Source: Coniferiporia sulphurascens
Lineage: Eukaryota > Basidiomycota > Agaricomycetes > Hymenochaetales > Hymenochaetaceae
Assembly (NCBI GenBank): GCA_002794785.1
Contig: NBBA01000001.1
Coordinates: forward strand, 4,402,001-4,466,000
Direction of reading: 5' to 3'
Length of the DNA stretch: 64,000 nucleotides
Positions 1 through 12,243 of this stretch are shown piece by piece (positions within the stretch are counted from its first letter, which is position 1; each line of letters opens with the position of its first letter). The translations under genes and the position numbers were made by a program. The notes beneath the pieces are model-generated. The model did not search any database, had not been told where the DNA came from, and saw only the letters and a list, made by a program, of their open reading frames with translations.

Positions 1-29
1 CCTGTTGGCATCCGTGAACCGGGCACTAG

Positions 30-185
30 TTTGTAGTAGTATTTATGGATCTGATCTTCAAGTGATGACCATTCTGGATGCAAGAAGGTCGGAGTTATGT
101 GGGTGAAATCAGTGATGCAGACGTCCGTTGCCAGCTTGCGACGATTCCTTCCTTCTTAATGATTAAATCACGAATTCAGTCCGCG
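30..185 (+). repeat. Diverged direct repeat, copy A
   Basis: This ~155-bp stretch matches 2556-2712 in the same orientation. Shared anchors, in the same order, are AGTAGTATTT, a GATGCAG / TTGC block, and ATCACG-ATTC followed by TCCGC. By eye the two copies agree at perhaps 60-65% with a few small gaps. No coding potential was seen. It could be a duplicated gene flank or old terminal repeats; the 2.4 kb between the copies holds nothing resembling transposon proteins. Confidence 0.45.
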
Positions 186-2555
186 CCACAATCGCCGGGC
201 CTTGTCACTATAATCGTCTTTTGTACTTCTAAACTGTAAGGTTTTGTTTGGCATGCCCAGTGTATCGTGTTACCGCCGACGTTGTAAAGGCTCAGAGACG
301 CCCTGTTTGAATGAACTGGTGGCCAAGGGGGCAACCTCTCTCTGGGTCTAGTAGTTCCAATGCTCCATCTTGCACGCTCCAAAAATAGTGGGGAGAAGGG
401 GACGGGCGCATCTGAGGCTGTCACTGCCCTACCGGGAAAAACTGTGTAAGCCGAATTATAGACTCGGAGACACCGTGTGCGCACAAATGACAGTAACAAA
501 TCCGAATATACCAGTAACTTGAAACCAGTGGCAAATCAAACGCACGAAGAAAGCAAAACGAGACCATATATATGGTACCAAATCATTTAAACACCGATAC
601 ACCAATCGGGAAGCCCGCCACAGGCAATTATAAACAACGACAGTCACCTTTCAACAGGAGGAGTCGGCCCACCGACATCCAGGAGTACCAGTGGCAAAGA
701 CACGTTACTCATCATTTTCTTTCGCTATAACTGCTGAGTACTGATAGCTATCGACAAAGCTATACATTCGAGGTATAACGAGTCTATTACAACTGATTCG
801 GAATGTTTATACACTTGGCTCGTACGCTATCCGGAACAGAAACAGGTGTCAACAAGGGAAGCCGTTTGACATGCTTGTATCAAACCGACTCGACAGAGGA
901 GGGAGGTCCTGATGACTGTGACTCCGACAGTTTGAATGTCATCGGTGCCAATGGGTTATGGCTCGCTGGCTTCCGGACCCGTAGAATCCTAAGCCATATG
1001 CGCAGATTCTCCTGAAGACAAGAAGGTCATATATGAGGGTGCCACGTCCATGTGACACAAGACAATGACACACCTTTTGCGTGCCGAATACCAAAAATAT
1101 GGCCAGTGGCACTGGAGGGATGTGGGTACCTCGTAAGCTGGCGGAAGATGAGGGACTCACGAGTCGCAATGAACAGGTATGCGAAGATCCACCTGGGAAA
1201 CAGGTCTACCACGGCAAAAACACTGATGGCTGAGTTCGAATTGAATGTACTCCTATCAACAGAAACGAGACCTACATGAGTGTAATAGACGAGTAAATCG
1301 TTACAACTGCAGAGCGCAACATCAGGTGGTATGAGGTCTGGTTGGCTGCCCTGAACTGTCGAGATGCCTTATAAAGGGTATACAGTACGGAACCTGGATA
1401 CATATACATGTATATCAGCAAGGTTTTGGGCCAGGTAGACATGCACATTTGCCAACTTTGGAGACCAATAGTTATGACTAAGAAGGTTACTGTAGAAACG
1501 CAAACAACGTAAAGCCTGTAGAGACGATCAACTTTCCGATTATTTGTGTGCTCGATAGGTTTAACATACACGGCTTTTGAGCTCAATGTGCAGTAAAAGA
1601 CAAACTGAATTGACACTGCTGATGGATTCTTGATCCCGTACTACGCAAGCTGAGCCTAATCATGAGTAACTCGAGTTTACTGGATCCCTTACCAGAATGC
1701 AACCAACTCCGATGAATAGAAAGAATACCCACGGTAGGAGCAGAAGCTGCAAACATGTTTGGTCAGATCGAAACAGTATTTATTGGTGCAGAAGCTTGGG
1801 ATGAGAAGCACGAAGCATGATAACAAACAATAATATAACGTACGGCAAAGACGCTACACGGGGCTTTTCGCTAAACCCGCTCCTTTGATATCCATCCAAA
1901 GCTGCATATGATCATGTTCGTGTGGGTTAGAAACCACTTTCAGCTCAGGAAGCATACCTGAAGTACCAGGGCCAACGTCGCGGCAGTCACACTATATACT
2001 TATATCAGTATCAACCGAGAGTTTAAAAAAAAGGTGAACTCTTACCTCACGGTGCTGCCGTAGATGAGTGACGTCTGTACTAAACAGAGATTGTGTGCTG
2101 GTTCTATTTTCCCTTGTTCTCCCGAGTATACACTGAGGCGGTTGTGAGCAACAACCATGCTTTACGAAGTGAACTTACAGGATAAGGTTTGCAGTAGCAT
2201 ACACGATCCATACCACCAGAAAGTTTATCAGCGTAGGGTGACGCTGGCGCGCCATTTTCGTTAGTACCATTGTAACCAGTGCTAGAGGTATGCCAACGTG
2301 ACCGCCTATGATGTGTAGAAAGGAGTATAAGCCCAGACTAGCTTCTGTCAGCCACTGTCAGTGGACGAAAATGCCAAGAAGCAACAGACGGACTCGACAC
2401 GATCATGATGCTATCGAGAGATTGTTTAGCGTGTTAAGCACCGTTTAAGGTTTTTAGAGAAGATAACCTGTTTTTCTTATGAACAAGAGAGAAGATCAGA
2501 GCTACTTAGACCAGCAAAGGAGCGGAGAGAGAACTAGGGGTGGGCTCTACTGAGC
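186..2555. other. Gene-free interval
   Basis: Only short, interrupted reading frames on both strands, none with a recognisable motif, splice-joined continuation or family resemblance. The interval lies between the two copies of the diverged direct repeat and ends upstream of the kinase-like gene. Confidence 0.5.
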
Positions 2556-2712
2556 CCCGGTCAACAGTAGTATTTGTGTATCTGGTGCCCAAATGACGAT
2601 CGGTTCCAGGTACAAGGCATATGGGTTATTTTGGATCGAAACAATGATGCAGGCATTGGTTGCGACAGTCTATAACTCTTTGGTGATCAGATCACGGATT
2701 CGTGAATCCGCC
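2556..2712 (+). repeat. Diverged direct repeat, copy B
   Basis: Second copy of the repeat at 30-185, same orientation. It ends about 270 bp before the start codon of the kinase-like gene at 2981, so it may be part of that gene's upstream region, with copy A marking a lost or moved paralogue's flank. That reading is inference; similarity was judged by eye. Confidence 0.45.
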
Positions 2713-2980
2713 TGAGTTTGATCTAGATCTTGAGCCACCGATTCACCAAATATGGACGGAGCCACAAACGGATCGACAACGCGCCGGTTTACCCGGCCGT
2801 TGCCGGATCTTGTATTCCCCAATCTTTATGGTCCCAAAAGGGAAAGTCTTGTTGGGCGTGGCCTGCCTCGCGGTTGCTGCTGGTGTAGTGAAGTTCCAAA
2901 GACTCACAAAGGATGTATTCACACTTCGGTCTTGACCACTACCAGGATCATTTTCTCTTTCTTCTCTCTCGTCTGCGACG

Positions 2981-5900
2981 ATGGAGACCGTTCCGTTTGA
3001 AATTCAAGAAAATGACGACCTAGTTATCGAGGAGATGGGGCCGGACGGCGTTCCGCTGGGCTACATAAACCCAGTGCTCCAACTTGAATCCGACGAGTCG
3101 AGCGACGAAGAGGATGCTGATAACGATGGGCGGCCAGACGGCAACGCGCCTGATGTACAAGGTACGCACGCGTCTTCTAAGTTTCGTACACAAGCGTTGC
3201 TCATCTCGTGACTCGACAAATATGAAGAAGATATGTCGCAAGTATTCATTGGTGCCGCGTCAAACTCTCAGTCTGCACCTAAGAGCAAGTTTCTGGTTGC
3301 ACTGATGAGAGCTTCGCAGCTGTATTCATCCAGACTCCGTGTACCATCGGCGCCATCCTCGTTCTCGACGCTGCCAGTACCCCAGCCAGCACTTCCTACT
3401 ATCGGCCAGCCCTTACTTTCTGATATGGTAGAATCGGACGCAGAAGATGATGGCGTGTTTTCATCCGAGGATGAATACTCTGACGATGAGCTTCTCGGGG
3501 ATAGGCCAACCCTAGATGCGGACCAAGCTGCGCGACTATTTTACCATCCTGCCGGACCATGGGCAAAGTTCGCAAATGCCCCTATAGAGAATTCTGTTGT
3601 AATATCAAAACTTAATGGTATGCTCCTGTATTTACGTGCTATTTATGTATGACCTGACTATCTACAGCCGGGGCGATGTGTGAGGCTTATATCAAGCGAG
3701 GAACTATACAGGGACGCGAAATGACCTACATAAGTAAAACGTACGTACTTGCGACAGTATCTGCGTTGCTTTATCTAAATCTGAGTGCTCAGCTGGTTGC
3801 TATGTCAAGAGTGGGAGGGGTTTTTCTCAGAGGTACGCTCAATTCGTCATTGTGAGGAGAATGCGCTTATAGTAGACTTAGATGGCACTTTACTCTCATC
3901 CCTCGTACCTGCAACCCCTCCAAGGAAGCGTGATCCCTGTTATCATTGGAGTATACCTTGTCGACGGTGCTATCAGTGTCGCTATGGAACTCCCTTCCTC
4001 TTCATTCTGGATTGAGGCTTCTGATGACATGTCCGACCACCTCAAACGAAAATGCATTGCGGCGTTCGACATGATCCATGATTGTGGTGTTTTGCACAAC
4101 GACGTTGAGCTCCGGCATATGTTAATCAGTGCGGAGGGTGACGTAACGATCATCGACTTCCAAGGAAGCCATGCGTTGAAATCTATCAAAGAGGCTGGCC
4201 TGGAGGCAGCCACAGAGGCCGACATCCGCCTTGAGAAGAGAAAAGTAATGTTCAAATTGAACTACGGCAATGCCAGGATAAAAGAGAATGAGAAGAGGAA
4301 ACGTGTATTCGAGAGGGAGGCACGGAATACCAGAAGGCGTCGTCGACGTGTACAAGCCGCTGCCCAAGCTGGCGGAAGCGGGAGCATCATTTCTTCAAGG
4401 GATGACGAAAGCGACGCGGAAGATCCTGACGACGTACTAAATCCAATTGTGGAACCTCAGATTTGGTTCGATTGCTGGGTCGGCGAAGACTTCGAGCCAG
4501 TCTGTTACGTCGTTCCTGGGCAAGTCGAATCGGAAATCACGAAGGCGCTACAGGAGTTTGCATTTAAGGAGTACGAAAGACAGCAGAAAGGCAAAGCCAC
4601 GGAATTCACGGGTAGCGTTCTTGCAGATCCACGAAGCACAGGTCTCTCATATACTGCGGGTTACCCGCGTTTGTCCCATTCTTCAGGAAGTCCCGAGTCG
4701 CCTCTTCGAACATTTGAGGATGAAGGCGCACTTAATAGGACGTCTGAGCACGTTTTACCTTCATCCAAAATAGGCTCACAGCTCGCTCCTGTCCTTCCAA
4801 CACGCGTTAAATTCAAACGTAGCCGAGATCATTCCGAGGATGACTTTTCTGACGATGACACTCTAAAGGACTCCCCTCCGTGGAAGAAGTACCATGTCAC
4901 TCCTATGTCTGGATCTTCGAGGTTTATCGGCAATTCGTCAACTTTCCTTGCGGATGACCCCCCCAACAATTCATCTCCAGTTCCAAACTCACTCGCGAGT
5001 ACTCCTACAGTAGTACCATTTTCCCCGATAATATCGCCTCTGAACATTCTCCACGCAACAAATGCGCTCTTAGAGAAGATCCCCGCTGACATTCAAGTTC
5101 CCTATGATGGCTATACAGGCGCCGGTGGATTCACCATCCCTAATACATTCTCCCCAAAGGAAATAGCGGGCATGCGCCGTACATGGATCATGCAGGATAA
5201 TGTGCAGCGCTGCAAGGAAGAGTGTCTTCCCTACCCGCTCGCGCAGCGCTTTGGGTTAACGCCGAGCACAGAGAGACAGGCTTACGACTATGGGCGAAAC
5301 GGCAAGAAGAAGAAAAAGAGATTGACAACGAATCGTGGTGCTTTGAAACGCGCGCAGATGGAAATGGAGGAACCTGGCAGGAGAAAGAGGGATGCGATGG
5401 CACGGAAGGTTGAATACTTTAAGAAAAGGGAGAGGGAGTTCGATTCAAATCCAGGCGACTCCTTGGCTGCAAATCACAATAACCAAGTTGAGGAAGGGGA
5501 TGGCGTCGAAGGCCCGGAAATCCTCACTTGGGTTGAGTTCTTTGATTACGAGACGTCACAACGCACGGATGCCCGTCTCACTTCTCCCCCAAGAAATCCT
5601 CAGGACACCACAACGCCATCTACGCAGCGGCGAGGCATCCTCCGCTGCCAACTGAATCCTAGTGAGAAAGCCAGGCAACACGCATATAACGAGTGGATGA
5701 AGAAGCACAGGCCGCGCGATTCGGATGATGACGAAGGCGACGAGAGACCGTCCAAGCGTTCCCGCATCGCTACAACGTCGTCTTCGGAGTCACCGCTGCC
5801 AGTATCGATTGCTGCAATCGGCTTTCAAAAATACACATCTACTCCAAACGCGTTTAACGTTCGCTCAACTAGTGCATTCGGCACTACTTCCGAACTCCGA

Positions 5901-6344
5901 TCTTTACCGTCCGTCCCGAATGCATCGACTGCTGCTGTACCTTCGAGCTTGCACTCCATTTTTCGTTCGTGCACCTCCCCGTCCATCATGAGTTCCTTTG
6001 CTGCACATGCTTTCGTGGCGAAGCGCAGGCGTTCGTTGGATGTATCTGACTCAGATTCATCAGTGGAAGATGACTGCGTAAGGCTCCCTAAGGTCTGTGT
6101 ACCTAAGAAGAACTCGAGATCTACTCGTCCCATGCGATTAGACGACGTTAACTTCGATCCGCGCCGCTCCTTTGGTGCATGGATTCCGCCTTCTGAGCGG
6201 CGTCCTAGTTTTCACCCGGACTCAGTATCCGAAGATGACCGGAACGAAATGAACGCCGTGGAGAACATGATTAAAGTCGATGCAGGTGGGGCGGGGAGGC
6301 TGCTATCGATCGTAAGCTCTATTTTTAAAAGGTCGTGGAGTTAG
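2981..6344 (+). CDS. Acidic protein with kinase-like core (probable pseudokinase)
   Basis: Five exons join in frame: 2981-3161, 3228-3617, 3668-3740, 3793-3832 and 3882-6344, giving about 1048 residues. Residues 1-200 are acidic and Ser-rich. A kinase-like segment follows at about 210-335, with a catalytic loop around residues 298-310 (LHNDVELRHMLI) and the stretch TIIDFQGS near 318-325. This resembles the aminoglycoside-phosphotransferase/RIO-like kinases common in agaricomycetes. The catalytic Asp302 is present, but the metal-binding Asn five residues on is His307, and DFG reads DFQ. The remaining ~700 residues are charged, Ser/Pro-rich and probably disordered, with several basic runs that could act in nuclear import. 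The start was chosen because METVPF opens the exon after a pyrimidine-rich leader. The kinase-like fold is fairly sure; activity and substrate are unknown. Confidence 0.75.
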
Positions 6345-7111
6345 CTGCTGGTCGGACTCTTCTATCTGTAAATTATTTTCGGTGTTTTTCTTCTTCTGTA
6401 AACCCTTGTAATCAACGGAACTTGTGAATGAAACCATTCGGATTGCCTTTTCTGGTTTGGCATCGCCCGGTGCGTAAGTCAGCGTACTGCTTCGACTCGA
6501 AACCCGTACAAGCTGCATGCTTGTCTTCGGCCGAATCTGCCCAGCGGACTGAACTTTTAAGCCCGCTAAAGGTCCAAGATGTATCGAAGTCACGACGGCA
6601 CAGCCTGCCATTCTTCTGAAGTGAGTCTTCACAAATACTGACTGTATATGAAAATTTAGCAGCCGATTTCATCATTATTCGGGGAAGCTGTCGGCAGTGG
6701 ACTTACCGCACTTAAAAAAATTCGTCGAAGTCAATGGAGGTTTCCTGAAATTCTGATGCATGCTTCTGACGAGCGCTCAGAAAGAAAACTGTGTTATCCG
6801 GAAAGCGAAATGCCATCCTGTACCTACGATCTTCCCATTGACGGTGCGTCAGAGCGAATTAGGCCCAGCGAAATAAATGGGTTGTTTGAATCCACTTCGC
6901 CTTCTAGCAATCTTCTCCCTTCATCACTGCGATCACAGGCAACTGTCAGCATACTAGTATGCGAGGAAAATAAGAACACGTATTTCTTGAAACGGCGAGC
7001 GCGGGGTACAAGTGACCTTTGTCGGATGTTCATATTTAATGGACGAACTCCAGATCATTTTCAGTGCCCCTCCCCCTCACTTGTTCCTACTCACATCCTA
7101 CTCCTCGCTAC
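6345..7111. other. Intergenic, 3' of kinase-like gene and 5' of permease
   Basis: Two + strand genes are separated by about 770 bp. No conserved reading frame was seen. A pyrimidine-rich leader (7068-7109, CCCCTCCCCCTCAC onwards) precedes the permease start codon. Confidence 0.5.
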
Positions 7112-9361
7112 ATGCGAGAAAATATGGCTGTATCCGGGGACGAGAAGGAGATCAATCCGACCGTTCAACACGCTGAAGGAGCACTATCCCAGGCCTCCCT
7201 CTCGGAGGAGGGCTTGCTGAGTCGACAATATGGCCTCCAAAGGCATTTAAAAAACAGACATGTAACCATGATCAGGTCCGTTTTCGCTATTCAAGAATTT
7301 CTTATTTTCTCTGCGGGTCCTAATAACAAGTCTACCTGTAGTATCGGTGGTATGTAACCATTTAACACCCTACATTCTTCTATCTGCATGCCTTAGCATT
7401 GCACGTACAGGTGTCATTGGGACCGGCTTGTTTCTTGGGACTGCCTCTGGCCTTGCGAACGGTGGACCTCTTGGTCTCCTGCTCGCCTATACAATCATAG
7501 GTTCGCTTTGCTATAGCGTCATGGTACGTCCTTCTCGGAGTAGAGATTGTCCGACACGCTGACTGTCAAAACTCAGGTTTCTCTCGGCGAAATGGTTTCC
7601 TATCTCCCGGTTTCGGGCGGCCACATTAAACTCGCAGAGCGCTTCGTTGATCCTGCATTCTCTTTTGCATTGGGGTGGAACTACTGGTATAATTGGACAA
7701 TCGGCCTTCCGGCGGAATTGAGTGCCGCAGCAGTCCTAATGCAGTTTTGGAAGTCGGTGCGTTGCATTGTAGAAGTTCCCTTCTCCATTTCTAATACATC
7801 AGTGGCTCAAACGTTGTATGCTTGCGGTTAGCCTGATGAAGTAAACCCTGCTGTGTGGATAACCATGTGCTTAGCTGTCGTCATACTCATTAATGTCTTT
7901 GGGGTCGGTGAGTTCCATTCCCCATATGGTCGGAGAATGAAGTACAAAAGTAAGCTTACCAAAACTCGTCCTTGATAGGCATTTATGGCGAATGCGAGTT
8001 TATTTTCGCCTCAATCAAGGTCATCACTATAGTCGGCTTAATTGTATGTATGCCGATTATCGTATCTCAACCCCACTACATTAACATACGTTTGACGCAG
8101 ATTCTTGGAATCGTCCTTGACCTTGGTGGTGGCCCGAACCATGACCGTATTGGCTTCCGCTATTGGCGGGACCCGGGTCCGTTTGTCCAGTATGACGGGA
8201 TAGGAGGAGCGAAGGGTCGGTTTCTCGGTTGGTGGGCTGTAATGACACAGGCTGCTTTCTCGTTTATTGGAACGGAGGTTGTTGCGGTACGTTCGTTCAT
8301 CGACTGGCTTCTTTCTGTCTCTTGAAAAAGGACGACAGAACTGATTTACCTTCATGGCCCAGTAGATCGCCGCTGGAGAGACGCTGAATCCTCGAAAAAA
8401 TATCTCAAAGGCAATAAAGCGAGTGTACATTCGCCTCCTGCTTTTTTATATTGGCGGGGCCTTCATCATCGGCATTCTTGTGCCATCAAATAATCCTGAC
8501 CTTCTTCTATCAACATCCACCGCTGCCCGCTCACCTTTTGTCATCGCGATAAAAGTAGCGGGTATTAAAGGCTTGCCCTCAGTGATCAACGCGGCTATCT
8601 TAACGTCTGCCTGGTCCGCCTCATCATCTGACCTGTATTCCTCGTCTCGTGCGCTCTACAGTCTGTCTATGGCCGGTAATGCACCTCAGATCTTCTCGTT
8701 CGTAACGAGGAGTGGTGTTCCCATTGTTGCGGTCTCGTTCAACGCGCTTTTCGCATTTTTTGCATATATGGTGCTGAATACGACCTCCGGGCGTGTTTTT
8801 GGATGGTTCGTAAACATGTGTGCGATTGCCGGACTGATGAACTGGTTCGGTATTTCGGTCACATACCTCCGATTCTACAAGGGCTTCCGAAAACAGGGAT
8901 ATGACCGTTCTAAATCGTCGTATGCGAGCAGACTAAACCCATACGCAGCTTGGTGGGCGGTAATCGCTTGCCCTACTATTTGTCTTGTACGTTCTGTCAA
9001 TACTTCGCGCGCATATACACACGCCCTGACTAAACTACTTCAACTCTATTCAGTTCTCCGGCTTCTCCGTCTTTCTCAAGAATTCATGGGCAACCGACGT
9101 CTTCATTACGAATTATCTTCCGTTTATTCTGTTTCCCATTCTGTACATTTGCGCCCGGCTTTATCTCAAGGTATCACCCGTGAGACCGGAAAATATGGAT
9201 TTCCATTCCGACCTAGCCGAAATTGAGGAAATGTCGCTTGATGAAAAACCATCAAGGAATTACATGGAACGCCTTTGGGATTGGCTGGTGAGAACCACGC
9301 TAGATTTTCCGTATACTTACGATTCTGATCATTACTTATGGAAACCATTTTGCAGATGTAG
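7112..9361 (+). CDS. Amino-acid permease (AAP/YAT family)
   Basis: Plasma-membrane proton/amino-acid symporter of the fungal amino-acid/polyamine/organocation (APC) superfamily. Ten exons join in frame: 7112-7275, 7342-7349, 7411-7523, 7577-7756, 7832-7907, 7979-8043, 8101-8286, 8366-8986, 9054-9287 and 9356-9361. The product is about 550 residues, normal for the family, with about 12 predicted membrane spans. The family signature RHVTMISIGGVIGTGLFLG spans the first three exons and is completed only by the 8-nt exon 7342-7349. Also family-typical are the SLGEMVSYLPVSGG segment, an FIGTEVVA stretch in span 6 and the NPRKNISKAIKRVYIRLLLFY loop. The last coding exon is just Met-stop, giving the C-terminus WDWLM. 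The start at 7112 is followed by a second ATG at 7124 that could serve instead. Substrate cannot be read from the sequence. Confidence 0.92.
7342..7349 (+). other. 8-nt microexon of the permease
   Basis: TATCGGTG is flanked by CTACCTGTAG and GTATGTAACC. It joins ATC-AG before it to GTGTCATTGG after it, producing Ser-Ile-Gly-Gly-Val-Ile-Gly, the family's substrate-binding signature. No other splice combination seen here restores both frame and motif. Confidence 0.85.
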
Positions 9362-10827
9362 TTTGGTGTGTTATCTGCGTCGCTGGGAAGCCCATCGCTT
9401 TTGCTTAAAAACCACAATCGGCTCCCATAGATGGTCCTGTTGGATCATATCATCGTTGTCATGTACAGTACATCATACAGAACATATAAGCCACGCATAT
9501 TAAGAGAGTTCAATAAAAGGAAATATAATCGTGTGTCATAATGTGCTTATGTCATACTCGCGCTTATTTTTATCTTTGGGCGTTTTGACTGCCGGCACTT
9601 GTACTACGGCATCCGAGCTGGTATGTACCTTGACTCCCCTTGAACACAGTATGTCGATGGGGACATATTGCAGGGAAGGCTTTCATAAATGGATGCTATT
9701 GCCATCTATATTGCCTAACTTCTTAATCATTTTCCCTGAGGGTTTGGCAGGCAGGATATCTACGTATCTTGTCATCACTCATAAGTCCGACTCGGACTGT
9801 AGCTGAAGCACGTTGAAGAGGGTTGTTAGCTTCCCCTCGGTGAACAGGTTTATCCCGGACCTAGGTACGTCCGGAAGTTAATTTTAGTCCTCAAGGATAG
9901 AGCCCACAAGGAGCAGAAGCTAACGATCGTTAAAGAGGGTTGGTTCTAGTGATAGATGACCGGCGGAAGACGGCTGTGTCCTGTTGTTCATCCTTCGCAG
10001 CTAAAAATCCCGAATAAGTCGATGAACGTGCCCGTTCTGCGCCAAGAAGATAGAACATCATGATGTCCGCTAAGCCCTCCTGCTTCAACCGCTGTTCGTC
10101 TACCGTCACTACCCGGGGGGCATCACCCGAAAGGCCCTTCCGTGCCTTTTGTGGTTGGTTGAACGACCCAAGGCCTTAGTACTCGGGCCCGCCGCTGCTG
10201 CTAACACAGAATATCTCGCAAACGCTTGTGCAGCCAGCCCAATAACACCACTGCGCGGCTTGAATTACATCAGGCCAAGACGTGTACAGAATTCGCCGAG
10301 CGGAACTAGGTAGGCCTGATGGATATCAAGATGTCTTTCCGTCGTGAGAGGCGCTGACTTGGAAGGGTAAAATTTCGGCCGAGGAGCCCGTCTATCCGTT
10401 AGATACGGCGAACCCAGCTGGTACCTAAGTTGACGAAAGCATACTGTACCTTGTCATGTGGCCGTCCGAGAAGGCCGCCTTAAAGCACTCTTGATCTACC
10501 AATGGCTTTTTACATTCTCCGAAGGATTTTGTGGACTCCTCGTTATCTGCGCGGGGCATACTAAATCCAATTGGTGTCGCACTTGCAGTAACCTGAGTCG
10601 CTGAACAAAGGAATCGGGAGTGTATATATTCAAATATGATGTGTGTACTTAAATACAACTGGTTAAGTGGAACATAGTGTGCTACAAGGAATGGATGAGG
10701 CGATACGAATAATAACTTGACAGGAGCTACAGAGCATTATCTGGAGAGGTAGGGCAAGAACATGTTGTAATACAAATTGATGACGGCAAGACGGTAGAAG
10801 GGTATCTTGAAACGATTATTATCTGGG
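9362..10827. other. Gene-poor interval between permease and RING relic
   Basis: About 1.5 kb with only short frames. A frame at 9549-9650 starts with a hydrophobic, signal-peptide-like run but ends quickly and no continuation was found. Nothing here can be assigned. Confidence 0.45.
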
Positions 10828-12243
10828 TCATACAAAGCTCGACACGGACACTCGGCGAACTTCCAATTTTCTTGCGGACTTATTGCAAATCGGACAGCGC
10901 GCGTACAAACCAACTGATTTATCAAGACATCTAGTAAGGGAGAGAAGAGCGACAGGTCAGTAAATGCTTTAATTCTCGCATACAAAGCGGAGTAGAACGT
11001 ACTCTGTACAAAAGACGTGCTTGCACGAAAGCTGGCTGAGGTTGCTTTTTCGCTCCATGCAGATAGGGCATTCTTTTCCTGGAAGGCCATCTGTGGACTT
11101 CCGGTGGACGACCGGACGTCCAACGTCCAGAGTCGGTCGAACTGGAGAAGGAGAAGGAGATCTAGAGACTGAAAAGAGGCTGAGCCGCATCTTTTCCAGT
11201 TCCTCTACTGAGCCTATGTCACGTCCTTGCTCGATAGGTCTGGACGGATAGTGTACAACGCGGGTCTATGAGGAATTGTAACGTCTTCCGTGTCATTGGA
11301 ATCCCGGTAGCAATCGATCAGAAGCCAGAGACTGGAGAGGAGCTGCAGCACAAATCCTGAAGAAACAGGAAGCACACTTGAGTTAGCGGTTGCACACACG
11401 TATAGCATTGGCTGTGGATGCAATTACCTGGTGCAGATATATATTCTTGACTGATCACCATATTACCAAGGCCTCCCACCAGCGACTGTACGTGATAGGT
11501 AACAGCAAGATCACAGATAAATGTGATAAGATCCACCAGTAGAGCGATGAGATAGACATCGATACTTGTGCGACCAATGCACAGCAAAATAAAGCAAACC
11601 ACCATCAGAACGGATGCTATCAATACTTTTAATTTAGACGCCTCTTTACACAATACTTCTTTTAAAGACACTGACCTGCAGCGTGTGAAGCTAGAGCTCG
11701 TGTCCAGGCTGGCGTTACTGTCTTGCTTATTGGGCCTTCCCGTTCAGGCTCTCGGTTATTTTCAAGTCATATCCGTACTCTGACAATCGCGTGTGTTAGG
11801 TGGAAACGGATAATCTTCGGATGTATCTATGGTGTGGAACTCACTCTGATCACTGCACATACGCAGGGACTCGGTCAAGTTGCAAGGTGAAAAAGTGCTA
11901 CAGACGTCTCCTTCCAGTGAACTTCTATGAAGACAAAATGACCTGGCACGAATGTCAGAAAGACATTTTTGGCTTGACTCCGGAGAGTATCTCATACCAC
12001 ACTCCGAACTGTATGAATAGCAATGGAGTTGAGCGATCACGGTGATGTTTACCACATAGCAGCTAGACTCACTCGGACTTCGCTAACATTGCCAGTGTTA
12101 GCTATCGATGTGTTGAACTTGACTCGAAAGATATCAAGGGTTGACAGCTGCGGTACTTGTATCGATATTGTCGGAAGTACGGACATAACGGTTGCGCAGA
12201 AAAAAAGAAAAACCCGGATTTTGTAAGAGAGATCACCGAACAT
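10828..12243 (-). pseudogene. Diverged, frame-broken copy of the 4-TM RING-finger gene
   Basis: Paralogue of the gene at 16321-17689, in the opposite orientation. Corresponding parts occur in order on the minus strand: exon 1 (12073-12243, MFGDLSYKIR onwards), the 11-nt exon 11998-12008 (FGVW), the Cys-rich loop exon from 11942, a two-span exon, the fourth span, and a complete RING split by an intron ending in SVSSFV. The RING keeps all eight ligands (CPIC, SCKH, CTEC, CPIC). Two breaks are visible. The loop exon runs into stop codons near 11766, where this copy has net indels against its partner. The frame then changes between the fourth span and the RING, with a TAG near 11216-11218. The first break could be bypassed if bases from GTCAGAG to AAGACAG act as a new 67-nt intron; the second has no such rescue. 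Probably a decaying duplicate, possibly still transcribed. Confidence 0.75.
11998..12008 (-). other. Conserved 11-nt microexon (RING relic copy)
   Basis: TTCGGAGTGTG on the minus strand, between CATACAG and GTATGAG, encodes Phe-Gly-Val plus two bases of Trp. It matches the microexon at 16541-16551 in size, phase and product. Confidence 0.8.

Noticed and set aside
30..2712. Interpretation of the direct repeats as an LTR retrotransposon
   Set aside because: The 2.4 kb between them shows no gag, protease, reverse transcriptase or integrase similarity and no TG..CA ends; kept only as a repeat.
9549..9650. Possible secreted peptide after the permease
   Set aside because: A hydrophobic start alone; no conserved mature part, stop or splice pattern could be supported.
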